From Variovorax sp. OK212 (GTDB lineage Bacteria; Pseudomonadota; Gammaproteobacteria; Burkholderiales; Burkholderiaceae_C): a stretch of DNA of 64,000 nucleotides. A program made the translations under genes and the position numbers. Location of the stretch: the NCBI RefSeq assembly GCF_900112425.1, contig NZ_FOLP01000001.1, positions 782,082 to 846,081 on the forward strand, read 5' to 3'. Below the pieces are notes generated by a model. That model ran no database searches, was not told where the DNA came from, and worked only from the letters and a program-made list of their open reading frames with translations. This document shows positions 8,740 to 19,688 of this stretch, one piece after another; within the stretch, counting starts at the first letter, position 1, and the number at the start of each line of letters is the position of its first letter.

Positions 8740-9954
8740 ATGTTGCTTCCTGACTCCGCCGTTCTGAATGCGGCCATCGAATGGCTCGGACACGGCCTGT
8801 GGGACCTCGCATGGTGGCAAGTCGTGCTGTACACGCTCGTCACCACGCACATCACGATTGCCGCGGTCACCATCTTCCTGCACCGGACACAAACGCACCG
8901 GGCCATGGATCTGGGCCCGATTCCATCGCATTTCTTCCGCTTCTGGCTGTGGCTGGGCACCGGCATGGTGACCAAGGAATGGGTTGCCATTCACCGCAAG
9001 CACCACGCCAAGTGCGAAACCGTCGACGACCCGCACAGCCCGCAGGTCAAGGGCATCGACGAAGTGCTCTGGCGCGGCGCCGAGCTGTATCGCGCCGAGT
9101 CGAAGAACAAGGAAACGATGGAGCGCTACGGTCACGGCACGCCCGATGACTGGATCGAGCGCAACCTCTACACGCGCTATAGCTGGCAAGGCGTGGGCCT
9201 GATGCTGGTGATCAATCTGGCGCTGTTCGGCACGCTCGGCATGGCCGTGTGGGCGGTGCAGATGCTCTGGATCCCCATCACCGCCGCCGGCATCATCAAC
9301 GGCATCGGCCACTACTGGGGCTACCGCAACTTCGAGGCGCAAGACGCCAGCCGCAACATCATGCCCTGGGGCCTGATCATCGGCGGCGAAGAGCTGCACA
9401 ACAATCACCACACCTACCCGACTTCGGCCAAGTTCTCGGTCAAGAAGTACGAGTTCGACATCGGCTGGGTCTACATCCAGGTTTTCCAGAAGCTCGGCTG
9501 GGCCAAGGTCAAGAAGGTGCCGCCGAAGATGCTGATGGGTGACATCCAGCCTGTGGCCAACGAGAAGACGCTCGAGGCCGTCATCGCCAACCGCTACGAA
9601 GTCATGGCCGGCTATGCGCGCGAAATGCGCCGCGCCACCAGCATGGAACTGGATGCGCTGAAGACCAAGGGTGCCGACCTGTCGGCGCTCAAGGCCGCCA
9701 AGCGCTGGCTGCACCGCGACGACGACAAGGTGCCCGCATCGGCCCGCACGCACGTCGTGCAAGCCCGTGCCGCTCATCCGGTGCTCGACAAGATGGTCAC
9801 GATGCGCGAAGAGCTGCGTCAGCTGTGGCTGAACACCTCGCAATCGCGCGAGCAACTGGCAGCCGATCTGGCGGCCTGGTGCCACCGTGCGGAGGCCAGC
9901 GGCATCGCCGGCCTGCGTGACTTCTCGACCCGCCTGCGCGCCGCTCGCGCCTGA
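8740..9954 (+). CDS. Membrane fatty acid (acyl-CoA/acyl-lipid) desaturase
   Basis: A 404-aa integral-membrane di-iron desaturase of the delta-9 type. The three histidine boxes are present: HRTQTHR, HRKHHAK and, after the second membrane block, HNNHHTYP. Hydrophobic segments sit at about residues 20-45, 65-85 and 145-190, as expected for the four-helix core. A C-terminal extension of about 100 residues after the last His box is charged and probably cytosolic. The enzyme puts a cis double bond in acyl chains and would serve membrane-fluidity control. It is monocistronic, with an inverted repeat upstream (8658-8674) and a strong terminator at 9972-10000. Confidence 0.92.
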   Translation: MLLPDSAVLNAAIEWLGHGLWDLAWWQVVLYTLVTTHITIAAVTIFLHRTQTHRAMDLGPIPSHFFRFWLWLGTGMVTKEWVAIHRKHHAKCETVDDPHSPQVKGIDEVLWRGAELYRAESKNKETMERYGHGTPDDWIERNLYTRYSWQGVGLMLVINLALFGTLGMAVWAVQMLWIPITAAGIINGIGHYWGYRNFEAQDASRNIMPWGLIIGGEELHNNHHTYPTSAKFSVKKYEFDIGWVYIQVFQKLGWAKVKKVPPKMLMGDIQPVANEKTLEAVIANRYEVMAGYAREMRRATSMELDALKTKGADLSALKAAKRWLHRDDDKVPASARTHVVQARAAHPVLDKMVTMREELRQLWLNTSQSREQLAADLAAWCHRAEASGIAGLRDFSTRLRAARA

Positions 9955-9971
9955 CGCGTCTCACGCTCATC

Positions 9972-10000
9972 AAAAAGCCGGCCTGAGGGCCGGCTTTTTT
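9972..10000 (+). terminator. Strong intrinsic terminator of the desaturase gene
   Basis: A perfect 12-bp stem (AAAAAGCCGGCC / GGCCGGCTTTTT) with TGAG loop and T-run, 17 bp after the desaturase stop. The A-run on the other side lets it act in both directions. Confidence 0.95.
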
Positions 10001-10045
10001 GTGCCTGTCACCTGTGCGGGTGTGCTGGCTTAAGCTCTATTGACG

Positions 10046-10101
10046 CTGTTGGCTGTTGGCTGTTGGCTGTTGGCTGTTGGCTGTTGGCTGTTGGCTGTTG
10101 G
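10046..10101. repeat. Heptamer tandem repeat, 8 exact copies of CTGTTGG
   Basis: Eight uninterrupted copies of the 7-base unit CTGTTGG (56 bases) lie between the desaturase terminator and the rpmG terminator. It is non-coding on both strands as far as I can judge. Such simple repeats change copy number by slippage. Confidence 0.97.
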
Positions 10102-10131
10102 CAGGTGGCGGGGCACAAATCAACAGGCAAC

Positions 10132-10160
10132 AAAAAACCCGCTGGGTAAGCAGCGGGTTT
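10132..10160 (-). terminator. Intrinsic terminator of rpmB-rpmG
   Basis: On the minus strand a 10-bp stem AAACCCGCTG / CAGCGGGTTT with a 6-base loop is followed by a run of T. It lies 25 bp after the rpmG stop codon. Confidence 0.93.
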
Positions 10161-10185
10161 CTTGTTTGGGAAAACCAGGGCTGAA

Positions 10186-10359
10186 TTACTTCAGCTTGAT
10201 TTCCTTGTATTCGACGTGCTTGCGCGCCTTCGGGTCGAACTTCATGATCGACATCTTTTCAGGCATCGTCTTCTTGTTCTTGCTGGTCGTGTAGAAGTGG
10301 CCGGTACCCGCGGTGGATTCCAGCTTGATCTTTTCGCGTCCGCCTTTGCTCGTTGCCAT
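10186..10359 (-). CDS. rpmG: 50S ribosomal protein L33
   Basis: Reading from ATG at 10359 gives 57 residues starting [20 protein letters not shown] and ending [10 protein letters not shown], the standard bacterial L33. It has no Cys, so it is the zinc-independent form. The gene is 11 bp downstream of rpmB, the usual rpmB-rpmG pair, and is followed by a terminator at 10132-10160. It is a structural part of the large ribosomal subunit. Confidence 0.97.
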   Translation of the reverse strand: MATSKGGREKIKLESTAGTGHFYTTSKNKKTMPEKMSIMKFDPKARKHVEYKEIKLK

Positions 10360-10370
10360 GATTCAGCTCC

Positions 10371-10604
10371 TTAAGCTTGGCCGCGTGCGCGCAGGTCTGC
10401 GAGCACGGCGTCGATACCGTTCTTGTCGATCAGGCGCAGGGCAGCGCTCGAAACGCGCAGGCGAACCCAGCGGTTTTCAGTTTCGACCCAGAAACGGCGG
10501 TATTGCAGGTTCGGCAGGAACCGGCGCTTGGTTTTGTTGTTGGCGTGGGAAACGTTGTTTCCGACCATCGGGCCTTTGCCCGTTACGTCGCATACGCGTG
10601 CCAT
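10371..10604 (-). CDS. rpmB: 50S ribosomal protein L28
   Basis: This 77-aa protein begins [20 protein letters not shown] and contains [20 protein letters not shown], diagnostic of L28. Only one Cys (residue 5) is present, so it is the zinc-free version. It is the first gene of the rpmB-rpmG unit, with a candidate promoter at 10760-10765 and a leader of about 150 bases. Confidence 0.97.
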   Translation of the reverse strand: MARVCDVTGKGPMVGNNVSHANNKTKRRFLPNLQYRRFWVETENRWVRLRVSSAALRLIDKNGIDAVLADLRARGQA

Positions 10605-10759
10605 GAGGACACTCTTTCTTGAACAGCTGGCACCGCTTGCAACCGGAAAGTCGCAGGGTGTTTTGCAGCTTGACCTCGCCAGAAAACGGGTGGCGGTATC
10701 CCGGCTTCGCCGTAGCCTGTCCTTCGTTGAAGGGTGGCCCTATTTCGGCAAAGCCTCGG

Positions 10760-10765
10760 ATTATA
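10760..10765 (-). promoter_or_regulatory. Candidate -10 element of the rpmB-rpmG promoter
   Basis: A consensus TATAAT on the minus strand, 156 bp upstream of the rpmB start and 31 bp from the trxB stop. No good -35 hexamer is seen 16-18 bp away, so the assignment rests on the -10 match and the position before a ribosomal operon. Confidence 0.5.
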
Positions 10766-10795
10766 GCCCTTTCGGGCGCCGCCGTGCGTTCGCGT

Positions 10796-11929
<1,134 letters not shown>

Positions 11930-11935
11930 TCATAA

Positions 11936-12610
11936 ATGTCGATGCTGTCCAACCTCGAATTGCTTCGGCGCGTTCCATTGTTCGCGTCGCTGACGGCCAC
12001 GCAATCCGCCAGCATCGCGGACGCGATCATCAAGAAGCGCTTCAAGCGAGCGGAAGTCGTCGTGGAGCAGGGCAAGAAGTCCGACGCGCTCTACATCATC
12101 CTGACCGGCCGGGCGCGCGTCACCAGCGCCGACAGCCGCGGCCGCGAGGTCATCCTCGCCACGCTGCACCCCGGCGACTACCTCGGCGAGATGAGCCTGA
12201 TCGACGACGAGCCGCATTCGGCCACCGTGCGCACCGAAATCCAGTGCGACGTGCTCATGCTGGGCCGCGACGCCTTCGCGCGCTGCCTGCCCGAGAACTC
12301 CTCCATGGCGTACAACATCATGCGCGGCCTGGTGCAGCGCCTGCGCCACGCCGACCGCAAGATCGAGTCGCTGGCGCTGATGGACGTGTACGGCCGTGTC
12401 GCCCGTTCGCTGCTCGAGTTCGCCATCGAGGATGGCGCCGGCAACCTCAAGGTGCGCGACAAGATCTCCCGCCAGGACCTGGCCAAGATGGTCGGCGCCT
12501 CGCGCGAAATGGTGAGCCGCGTGATGAAGGACCTCGAGGAGCGCGGCTTCGTCCAGACCCAGGAAGACGGGTCGATGATCGTCAAGGAACGGCTCCTGTC
12601 GCTGGCTTGA
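11936..12610 (+). CDS. Crp/Fnr-family transcriptional regulator, CRP-like
   Basis: A 224-aa regulator. The N-terminal cyclic-nucleotide-binding domain has the phosphate-cassette sequence [21 protein letters not shown], keeping the Glu, Ser and Arg that bind cyclic nucleotide in CRP. The C-terminal winged helix reads [22 protein letters not shown], close to the CRP recognition helix (SRETVxR), so a TGTGA-like target is likely. There are no Fe-S cysteines of the FNR type. It is immediately upstream of ftsK, in the place where gammaproteobacteria have lrp. It could act on ftsK, trxB and distant genes; this is inference. Confidence 0.9.
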   Translation: MSMLSNLELLRRVPLFASLTATQSASIADAIIKKRFKRAEVVVEQGKKSDALYIILTGRARVTSADSRGREVILATLHPGDYLGEMSLIDDEPHSATVRTEIQCDVLMLGRDAFARCLPENSSMAYNIMRGLVQRLRHADRKIESLALMDVYGRVARSLLEFAIEDGAGNLKVRDKISRQDLAKMVGASREMVSRVMKDLEERGFVQTQEDGSMIVKERLLSLA

Positions 12611-12710
12611 GCCTTTCGGGCCGGGCCCGCCGTTGCCGGCGGCCCTGGCCTTTTGTTGTAGTGTTCGTGCTTCCGGCCCCTGTTTTCCTGGGCCGGTTGC
12701 CGTGTTTTTC

Positions 12711-15167
12711 ATGACCTATTCGCTCAATACGCTTCAATCTTCTTCTGCCGCCGAGGGCCAACCCGTGCGTGTTCGCGCCATGCGCTTCGCCCACGAAATC
12801 ACACTGATCGCAGGATTTGCAGCGCTGTTGTTCTGGCTGCTGGCCATGCTGAGCTTCACGCCCTCCGACGCCGCCTGGTCGACGTCGGGCACCGGAGGCG
12901 AAATCAAGAACTGGGGCGGCCGCATCGGCGCCTGGCTGGCCGATGGCAGCTATTTCGTCGCCGGTTACTCCGTATGGTGGTGCCTTGCCGCCGGGCTGCG
13001 CGCCTGGCTTTCGTCCCTCGCCAACTGGCTGCGCGGCGGCGAGCCGGCCCCCGCCGCCGAGCAACAACCCCCGCGCGGGCGCTTCAACCGCAGCCGCCTG
13101 GCCTTCTGGTTCGGCCTGATCCTGCTCCTGTGCGCCAGCGCGGTGCTCGAATGGTCGCGCCTGTACCGCCTCGAATCGCACCTGCCGGGCTCCGGCGGCG
13201 GCGTGCTGGGTTCCATGGTAGGTCCGTCCAGCGTCCGCTGGATGGGTTTCACCGGCTCGGCGCTGATGGCCATCGCCGGCGGCGTGATCGGCTCGGCGCT
13301 GGTCTTCCGGTTCTCCTGGAGCCAGATTGCCGAACGCATCGGCTCGCGTGCCTATTCGCTGTTCGAGTCGCGCCGCGAAAAGCGCGAGATGGCCGCCGAC
13401 ATCGCCATGGGCAAGCAAGCCGCGCGTGAGCGCGCCGGCGACGAAGAGTCCGTGCCCATGACCGCGCCGCGCGCAAAGAAAACGCGCGCGCCCAAGGAGG
13501 CCGCGTTCGGCGACTCGAGCCCGCAGGAGCCGAGCTTCGACGACGAAGAAGACATTCCCATCGATCCGGCGCCGAAGCGCCGCGTCCCTTCGCCGCCGGT
13601 GCAGATCGAGCCCGCGATGACCGAGGTGCCCCGCAGCGATCGCGTCGTCAAGGAGCGCCAGAAGCCGCTCTTCAAGGAGCTGCCCGACAGCAAGCTGCCG
13701 CAGGTCGACCTGCTCGACGCCGCGCAGGCGCGCCAGGAAACCGTTTCTTCCGACACGCTCGAGATGACCTCGCGCATGATCGAGAAGAAGCTCAAGGACT
13801 TCGGCGTCGAGGTGCGCGTGGTGCTGGCCTCGCCCGGCCCCGTCATCACGCGCTACGAAATCGAGCCCGCCACCGGCGTCAAGGGCTCGCAGATCCTGGG
13901 CCTCGCCAAGGACCTGGCACGGTCGCTCTCGCTGGTGTCGATCCGCGTGGTCGAGACCATTCCGGGCAAGAACTACATGGCGCTCGAGCTGCCGAACGCC
14001 AAGCGCCAGTCGATCAAGCTCAGCGAAATCCTGGGCTCGCAGGTCTACAACGAAGGCAAGTCGATGCTCACCATGGGCCTCGGCAAGGACATCATCGGCA
14101 ACCCGGTGGTGGCCGACCTTGCGAAGATGCCGCACGTGCTGGTGGCCGGTACCACCGGCTCGGGCAAGTCGGTGGGCATCAACGCGATGATTCTTTCGCT
14201 ACTCTACAAGGCCGAGGCACGCGACGTTCGCCTGCTCATGATCGACCCGAAGATGCTCGAAATGTCGGTCTACGAAGGCATTCCGCACCTGCTGGCGCCC
14301 GTGGTCACCGACATGCGCCAGGCCGCGCACGGCCTGAACTGGTGCGTGGCCGAGATGGAGCGCCGCTACAAGCTCATGAGCAAGCTCGGCGTGCGCAACC
14401 TGGCCGGCTACAACACCAAGATCGACGAAGCCAAGGCGCGCGAGGAGTTCATCTACAACCCCTTCAGCCTCACGCCGGACGATCCGGAACCGCTGAAGCG
14501 CGAACCGCACATCGTCGTGGTCATCGACGAACTGGCCGACCTGATGATGGTGGTCGGCAAGAAGATCGAAGAGCTCATCGCCCGCCTCGCGCAGAAGGCG
14601 CGCGCCGCCGGCATCCACCTGATCCTGGCCACGCAGCGCCCCAGCGTCGACGTGATCACCGGCCTGATCAAGGCCAACATCCCGACCCGCATCGCGTTCC
14701 AGGTGTCCAGCAAGATCGACAGCCGCACCATCCTCGACCAGATGGGCGCCGAGGCGCTGCTCGGCATGGGCGACATGCTCTACATGCCCAGCGGCACGGG
14801 CCTGCCGATTCGCGTGCACGGCGCCTTCGTGAGCGACGAGGAAGTGCACCGCGTGGTGGCCTATCTGAAGAGCCAGGGCGAGCCGGACTACATCGAGGGC
14901 GTGCTCGAAGGCGGCACGGTCGATGGCGACGGTGACGGCGACCTGCTTGGCGGCGGCGATGCCGAGAAGGACCCGATGTACGACCAGGCGGTCGAGGTCG
15001 TGCTCAAGAACCGCAAGGCCAGCATCTCGCTGGTGCAGCGCCACCTGAAGATCGGCTACAACCGCGCGGCGCGCCTGGTCGAAGACATGGAAAAGGCCGG
15101 CCTGGTGAGCGCCATGAGCGGCAGCGGCCAGCGCGAAATCCTGGTGCCGGCACGCGCGGCGGAGTAA
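12711..15167 (+). CDS. ftsK: DNA translocase FtsK
   Basis: An 818-aa septum-located DNA pump coupling chromosome dimer resolution to division. The N-terminus has about four membrane helices (residues about 20-60, 80-105, 120-145, 175-205). A charged linker follows (about 210-350), short compared with E. coli FtsK. The motor domain has Walker [11 protein letters not shown] with Lys486, Walker [14 protein letters not shown], and [22 protein letters not shown]-terminal winged-helix gamma domain ([20 protein letters not shown] onward) reads KOPS. Start at 12711 ([11 protein letters not shown]), since the longer frame upstream is not FtsK-like. It precedes lolA and rarA. Confidence 0.96.
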   Translation: MTYSLNTLQSSSAAEGQPVRVRAMRFAHEITLIAGFAALLFWLLAMLSFTPSDAAWSTSGTGGEIKNWGGRIGAWLADGSYFVAGYSVWWCLAAGLRAWLSSLANWLRGGEPAPAAEQQPPRGRFNRSRLAFWFGLILLLCASAVLEWSRLYRLESHLPGSGGGVLGSMVGPSSVRWMGFTGSALMAIAGGVIGSALVFRFSWSQIAERIGSRAYSLFESRREKREMAADIAMGKQAARERAGDEESVPMTAPRAKKTRAPKEAAFGDSSPQEPSFDDEEDIPIDPAPKRRVPSPPVQIEPAMTEVPRSDRVVKERQKPLFKELPDSKLPQVDLLDAAQARQETVSSDTLEMTSRMIEKKLKDFGVEVRVVLASPGPVITRYEIEPATGVKGSQILGLAKDLARSLSLVSIRVVETIPGKNYMALELPNAKRQSIKLSEILGSQVYNEGKSMLTMGLGKDIIGNPVVADLAKMPHVLVAGTTGSGKSVGINAMILSLLYKAEARDVRLLMIDPKMLEMSVYEGIPHLLAPVVTDMRQAAHGLNWCVAEMERRYKLMSKLGVRNLAGYNTKIDEAKAREEFIYNPFSLTPDDPEPLKREPHIVVVIDELADLMMVVGKKIEELIARLAQKARAAGIHLILATQRPSVDVITGLIKANIPTRIAFQVSSKIDSRTILDQMGAEALLGMGDMLYMPSGTGLPIRVHGAFVSDEEVHRVVAYLKSQGEPDYIEGVLEGGTVDGDGDGDLLGGGDAEKDPMYDQAVEVVLKNRKASISLVQRHLKIGYNRAARLVEDMEKAGLVSAMSGSGQREILVPARAAE

Positions 15168-15207
15168 TTCGCCGCGCTTTCGGTTTTCAGTTACGTGCTG
15201 AAAGGCA

Positions 15208-15238
15208 ATTTGCAAAAGCGCACGGCGGAATTGCAAAT
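15208..15238. repeat. Inverted repeat in the ftsK-lolA gap
   Basis: ATTTGCAA (15208-15215) and TTGCAAAT (15231-15238) are an 8-bp inverted pair with 15 bases between. No T-run follows. It may be a transcript 3' structure or an operator before lolA. Confidence 0.3.
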
Positions 15239-15314
15239 CTTCATCAAGGCCTACACCTGTCGCAATTCGCGGCAGTTAGGGTGAAGCCCTGTGCCACAGC
15301 GGTCACAGCTATTC

Positions 15315-15320
15315 GAGGAA
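15315..15320 (+). promoter_or_regulatory. Ribosome binding site deciding a TTG start for lolA
   Basis: GAGGAA lies 6 bases before TTG 15327. That start gives a clean signal peptide (MKLRHWLLIGLLSSANAWA), while the in-frame opening further upstream would put 12 polar residues in front of it. Confidence 0.75.
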
Positions 15321-15326
15321 TCCAAA

Positions 15327-15959
15327 TTGAAATTGCGTCATTGGCTGTTGATCGGCCTCCTGAGTTCCGCCAACGCGTGGGCCGGTGGCCTTGAAAGCCT
15401 TGAAACCTTCGTGAAGACCGTGAAGTCCGGCCGCGCCGATTTCACCCAGACCGTGACCGCGCCGGCGCGCGAAGGGCAACCCGGGCGCACCAAGACGTCG
15501 ACCGGCACCTTCGAATTCCAGCGCCCCGGCAAGTTCAAGTTCGACTACCAGAAGCCCTTCGCTCAAAGCATCGTGGCCGACGGCAAGACGCTGTGGCTGT
15601 ACGACGCCGACCTGAACCAGGTCACGCAGCGCACGCAGGCGCAGGCGCTGGGCTCCACGCCCGCCGCGCTGATTGCCGCGGCGCCCGATCTGCGCGCCCT
15701 GCAGGCCGATTTCACGCTGGAAGCCGCGCCGGAGCGCGATGGGCTGCAGTGGGTCAAGGCCACGCCGAAGAACAAGGACGGCCAGCTGCAGAGCGTGCAG
15801 GTCGGCTTCCAGGGCGAGGCACTGGCGGCGCTCGAGATTCTCGACAGCTTCGGCCAACGCTCGGTGCTCAAGTTCAGCAAGGTGGAAGTGAACCCGTCGC
15901 TGCCAGCCAGCGTGTTCGACTTCAAGGCGCCAGCGGGTGCCGACGTCGTCAAGCAATAA
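15327..15959 (+). CDS. lolA: Outer-membrane lipoprotein carrier protein LolA
   Basis: A 210-aa periplasmic chaperone that takes lipoproteins released by LolCDE and hands them to LolB. It has a signal peptide cleaved after ANAWA, then GLESLETFVKTVKSGRADFTQ, the SxTGTFEFQRPGKFKFDYQKPF strand typical of LolA, and LWLYDADLNQVTQR. The TTG start at 15327 is chosen from its ribosome binding site and the signal peptide. rarA overlaps its 3' end by 23 bases, so the two are translationally linked. Confidence 0.95.
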   Translation: MKLRHWLLIGLLSSANAWAGGLESLETFVKTVKSGRADFTQTVTAPAREGQPGRTKTSTGTFEFQRPGKFKFDYQKPFAQSIVADGKTLWLYDADLNQVTQRTQAQALGSTPAALIAAAPDLRALQADFTLEAAPERDGLQWVKATPKNKDGQLQSVQVGFQGEALAALEILDSFGQRSVLKFSKVEVNPSLPASVFDFKAPAGADVVKQ

Positions 15960-17274
15960 GCAAGACGAGCGCCTTACCGGTTTGGCCACCACCGCCCATC
16001 AGCCCCTCGCCGAACGCCTGCGTCCCAAGACGCTCGGCGAAGTGATCGGCCAGCAGCACCTGCTGGGCCCCGGCATGCCGCTGCGCATCGCCTTCGAGTC
16101 GGGCCAGCCGCACTCGTGCATCCTCTGGGGCCCGCCGGGCACCGGCAAGACCACCATCGCACGGCTCATGGCCGATGCCTTCGACGCCCAGTTCCTCAGC
16201 ATCAGCGCGGTGCTCGGCGGCGTGAAGGACATCCGCGAGGCGGTCGACCGCGCCACCTCGGCACGCGACGGGCTCGAGCAGCAGCGCACCATCGTCTTCG
16301 TGGACGAGGTGCACCGCTTCAACAAGAGCCAGCAGGACGCGTTCCTGCCGCACGTGGAGTCGGGCCTCTTCACCTTCATCGGCGCGACCACCGAGAACCC
16401 GTCGTTCGAAGTCAACTCGGCCCTGTTGTCGCGTGCCGCCGTGTACGTGCTGCAGTCGCTCAACGAGGAAGACCTCAAGCAGATCGTCGCGCGCGCACAG
16501 GCCATCCAGGCGGTGCCGGCCATCGAGGCCGCCGCGGTCGACCGCCTCGTGGCCTACGCCGACGGCGACGCGCGCCGGCTGCTCAACACGCTCGAGACCC
16601 TCGCCGTCGCGGCGCGCGCCGAGAAGCTCGACCACATCGCCGACGAGTGGCTGCTGCGTGTGCTCGGCGAGCGCATGCGCCGCTACGACAAGGGCGGCGA
16701 ACAGTTCTACGACACCATCAGCGCGCTGCACAAGTCGGTGCGCGGCAGCGACCCCGACGCCGCGCTCTACTGGTTCGTGCGCATGCTCGACGGCGGCGCC
16801 GACCCGCGCTACATGGCGCGGCGCCTGGTGCGCATGGCGAGCGAAGACATCGGCCTGGCCGACCCGCGCGCGCTGCGCCTCGCGCTCGACGCGGCCGAGG
16901 TCTACGAACGACTGGGTACCCCCGAAGGGGAATTGGCACTGGCCGAATGCGTGGTCTACCTTGCGATCGCGCCCAAGTCGAACGCGGTCTACAAGGCCTA
17001 CAACGCGGTGCGCGCGCTGATCAAGAAGGACAGCACGCGCCCGGTGCCGATGCACCTGCGCAATGCACCGACCAAGCTCATGAAAGAGCTCGACTACGGC
17101 AAGGGCTACCGCTACGCGCACGACGAGGAGGGCGGTTTCGCCGCCGGCGAGCGCTACCTTCCCGACGGCCTGGAAGGCCAGGTTTTCTACGAACCCGTGG
17201 ACCGCGGACTCGAAATTCGCATCGGCGAAAAGCTGCGCGAACTGCGCCGGCTGAACGCGCAAGGCAACGACTGA
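15937..17274 (+). CDS. rarA: Replication-associated recombination protein A (AAA+ ATPase)
   Basis: A 445-aa AAA+ protein of the RarA/MgsA/WRNIP1 family that acts at stalled replication forks. It shows PLAERLRPKTLGEVIGQQHL, Walker A GPPGTGKTT, Walker B IVFVDEVHRFNKSQQDAFLP (DEVH form), sensor 1 IGATTENPSFE and the C-terminal tetramerisation part with APTKLMKELDYGKGYRYAHD. A GTG at 15937 inside the end of lolA is taken as start; a later TTG at 15982 is possible, since the first 15 residues are not conserved. The lolA-rarA order is conserved across proteobacteria. serS, the usual next gene, is absent here. Confidence 0.95.
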   Translation: MPTSSSNKQDERLTGLATTAHQPLAERLRPKTLGEVIGQQHLLGPGMPLRIAFESGQPHSCILWGPPGTGKTTIARLMADAFDAQFLSISAVLGGVKDIREAVDRATSARDGLEQQRTIVFVDEVHRFNKSQQDAFLPHVESGLFTFIGATTENPSFEVNSALLSRAAVYVLQSLNEEDLKQIVARAQAIQAVPAIEAAAVDRLVAYADGDARRLLNTLETLAVAARAEKLDHIADEWLLRVLGERMRRYDKGGEQFYDTISALHKSVRGSDPDAALYWFVRMLDGGADPRYMARRLVRMASEDIGLADPRALRLALDAAEVYERLGTPEGELALAECVVYLAIAPKSNAVYKAYNAVRALIKKDSTRPVPMHLRNAPTKLMKELDYGKGYRYAHDEEGGFAAGERYLPDGLEGQVFYEPVDRGLEIRIGEKLRELRRLNAQGND

Positions 17275-17383
17275 TACTGTCTTGCAACATGCCCGCAAAG
17301 CGTGCATGACCCCACGCGCATACAGCATGAGGTGAGCGGGTAAACCCCGGTCAACACGCACCAAATCAGCGCTGGGGCGTGAC

Positions 17384-17389
17384 TACAAT
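17384..17389 (+). promoter_or_regulatory. Candidate -10 for livHMGF, followed by a structured leader
   Basis: TACAAT at 17384-17389 is the best -10-like hexamer in the 242-base gap between rarA and livH, but lacks a clear -35. Downstream, GGTGCC (17459-17464) and GGCACC (17478-17483) could form a hairpin in a leader of roughly 120 bases. The rest of the gap shows nothing I can name. Confidence 0.3.
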
Positions 17390-17516
17390 CCCGCCCACAA
17401 ATCCGCCGGCGACACATGTTGGCTGGTTTTTTGCTTGTCATGCCAAGGGCGCCAAACCGGTGCCTCGGTGGGTGAATGGCACCCCGCAAACGGTGCAACA
17501 CATAGGGAAACGCGAT

Positions 17517-18446
17517 ATGGACATTTTGCTGCAGCAGATCATCAACGGTCTGGTACTCGGCAGCATGTATGCCTTGATAGCCTTGGGCTACACCATGGTG
17601 TACGGCATCATCAATCTGATCAACTTTGCACACGGAGAGGTGTTGATGGTGGGGGCTCTGACGAGCTGGACCATCATCGGACTCATGAAGGACGGCATGC
17701 CCAACACACCGGGCTGGCTGGTCCTCCTCATTGCATTGATCATTGCCTGCGTCGTCGCGGCAACCCTGAATTTCGTGATCGAGAAAGTGGCCTACCGGCC
17801 GCTGCGCAACAGCCCCAAGCTCGCTCCGCTGATCACGGCCATCGGCATGTCGATCCTGCTGCAGACGCTGGCCATGATCATCTGGAAACCCACCAACAAG
17901 GCCTACCCCAACCTGCTGCCCACCGACCCCATCCACGTGGGCGGCGCGGTCATCTCGCCCACCCAGGTCATGATCCTGAGCGTCACGGCGTTCTCGCTCG
18001 TGGTGCTGATGTGGCTGGTCAACTACACCAAGCTCGGCCGCGCGATGCGCGCCACCGCGGAGAACCCGCGCGTCGCCGCGCTCATGGGCATCCGCCCCGA
18101 CATGGTCATCTCGGCCACCTTCATCATCGGCGCCGTACTCGCGGCCATCGCGGGCGTGATGTACGCATCGAACTACGGCATCGCGCAACACGCGATGGGC
18201 TTCCTGCCCGGCCTGAAGGCCTTCACCGCGGCCGTGTTCGGCGGCATCGGCAACCTTGCGGGAGCGGTCGTCGGCGGCATCCTGCTCGGTCTCATCGAAG
18301 CCATCGGCTCCGGCTACATCGGCACCATCACCGGTGGCGTGCTGGGCAGCAACTACAGCGACATCTTCGCGTTCATCGTGCTGATCGTCATGCTCACCCT
18401 GCGTCCGTCGGGCCTGCTCGGCGAACGCGTGGCGGACCGTGCGTAA
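17517..18446 (+). CDS. livH: Branched-chain amino-acid-type ABC transporter permease LivH
   Basis: A 309-aa inner-membrane permease with about eight hydrophobic helices. It begins MDILLQQIINGLVLGSMYAL and has YTMVYGIINLINFAHGE, the LivH signature, and MRATAENPRVAALMGIRPD, the cytosolic coupling loop. The start at ATG 17517 matches the family length; an in-frame extension upstream to 17379 is not conserved. First gene of livHMGF, with livM 13 bp after its stop. Confidence 0.94.
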   Translation: MDILLQQIINGLVLGSMYALIALGYTMVYGIINLINFAHGEVLMVGALTSWTIIGLMKDGMPNTPGWLVLLIALIIACVVAATLNFVIEKVAYRPLRNSPKLAPLITAIGMSILLQTLAMIIWKPTNKAYPNLLPTDPIHVGGAVISPTQVMILSVTAFSLVVLMWLVNYTKLGRAMRATAENPRVAALMGIRPDMVISATFIIGAVLAAIAGVMYASNYGIAQHAMGFLPGLKAFTAAVFGGIGNLAGAVVGGILLGLIEAIGSGYIGTITGGVLGSNYSDIFAFIVLIVMLTLRPSGLLGERVADRA

Positions 18447-18459
18447 GGAGCAGCGGATC

Positions 18460-19668
18460 ATGAAGAACAGCAAGAACCTCGCTCTCTACGTCATCGGCAT
18501 CATCGCCGTGCTCGCGCTGCCCCTGCTGCTGCAGATGCAGGGCAACGCATGGGTGCGCATTGCCGACATCGCACTGCTCTACGTGCTGCTGGCCCTGGGC
18601 CTGAACATCGTGGTCGGCTACGCCGGCCTGCTCGACCTGGGCTACGTGGCCTTCTTCGCGGTGGGAGCCTACCTCTTCGCGCTCATGGGTTCGTCGCACC
18701 TGACCGAGACCTTCCCGTGGTTCGCGCAGATGTTCCCGAACGGCCTGCACACCTCGCTGCTGATCGTGATTCCGCTGGCGCTGGTCGTGGCCGGTTGCCT
18801 GGGCGTGCTGCTCGGCGCGCCCACGCTCAAGCTGCGCGGCGACTACCTGGCCATCGTGACGCTGGGCTTCGGCGAAATCATCCGCGTGTTCCTGAACAAC
18901 CTGGACCAGCCCGTCAACATCACCAACGGCCCGAAGGGCATCACGGCCATCGACTCCGTCAAGTTCTGGGGCCTCGACCTCGGCAAGGCATGGAAGTTCG
19001 ACGGCTTCTCGATCTCCTCGGTGTCGCTGTACTACTACCTGTTCCTGGCGCTCGTGATCGCCACCGTGATCATCTCGCACCGCCTGCAGGTCTCGCGCAT
19101 CGGCCGCGCCTGGATGGCCATCCGCGAAGACGAGATCGCCGCCAAGGCCATGGGCATCAACACCCGCAACATGAAGCTGCTGGCCTTCGGCATGGGTGCC
19201 AGCTTCGGCGGCGTGTCGGGCGCGATGTTCGCCGCCTTCCAGGGCTTCGTGTCGCCCGAGTCCTTCAGCCTGATGGAGTCGGTGATGATCGTCGCGATGG
19301 TCGTGCTCGGCGGCATCGGCCACCTGCCCGGCGTCATCCTGGGCGCCGTGCTGCTGGCCGCGCTGCCGGAAGTGCTGCGCTACGTGGCCGGCCCGCTGCA
19401 GTCGCTCACCGGCGGCCGCCTCGACGCCTCCATCCTGCGCCAGCTGTTCATCGCGCTGGCCATGATCATCATCATGCTGGTGCGTCCGCGCGGCCTGTGG
19501 CCTTCGCCGGAGCACGGCAAGACGCTCACCAGGAAGGGCGGCGTGCCCGTCGACCCGGCCCACGCGGCCGTGGCGCCTGGCTCGCTGCAGACGCATGCGC
19601 CGGGCATCGACACGCCCGCCGACGAGTTGCCGGGTGCCGCTTCGCGCCCCATGTCGATCAATCCGTGA
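18460..19668 (+). CDS. livM: Branched-chain amino-acid-type ABC transporter permease LivM
   Basis: A 402-aa second permease of the transporter, with about ten hydrophobic segments. LNIVVGYAGLLDLGYVAFFA is the LivM signature and IGRAWMAIREDEIAAKAMGI the coupling loop for the ATPases. AAGGAG at 18446-18451 supports the ATG at 18460. The C-terminus has a soluble tail of about 50 residues, rich in Pro, Ala and His, after the last helix, which is longer than usual. Confidence 0.94.
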   Translation: MKNSKNLALYVIGIIAVLALPLLLQMQGNAWVRIADIALLYVLLALGLNIVVGYAGLLDLGYVAFFAVGAYLFALMGSSHLTETFPWFAQMFPNGLHTSLLIVIPLALVVAGCLGVLLGAPTLKLRGDYLAIVTLGFGEIIRVFLNNLDQPVNITNGPKGITAIDSVKFWGLDLGKAWKFDGFSISSVSLYYYLFLALVIATVIISHRLQVSRIGRAWMAIREDEIAAKAMGINTRNMKLLAFGMGASFGGVSGAMFAAFQGFVSPESFSLMESVMIVAMVVLGGIGHLPGVILGAVLLAALPEVLRYVAGPLQSLTGGRLDASILRQLFIALAMIIIMLVRPRGLWPSPEHGKTLTRKGGVPVDPAHAAVAPGSLQTHAPGIDTPADELPGAASRPMSINP

Positions 19669-19688
19669 ACGCCGAAGGAAAAATCAAC

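Noticed and set aside
10046..10101. Repeat array considered as CRISPR
   Set aside because: Units are 7 bases, contiguous and without spacers, and there is no cas gene in the window.
17400..17516. livH leader considered as a riboswitch
   Set aside because: Only one short hairpin could be drawn and no known aptamer core was recognised.
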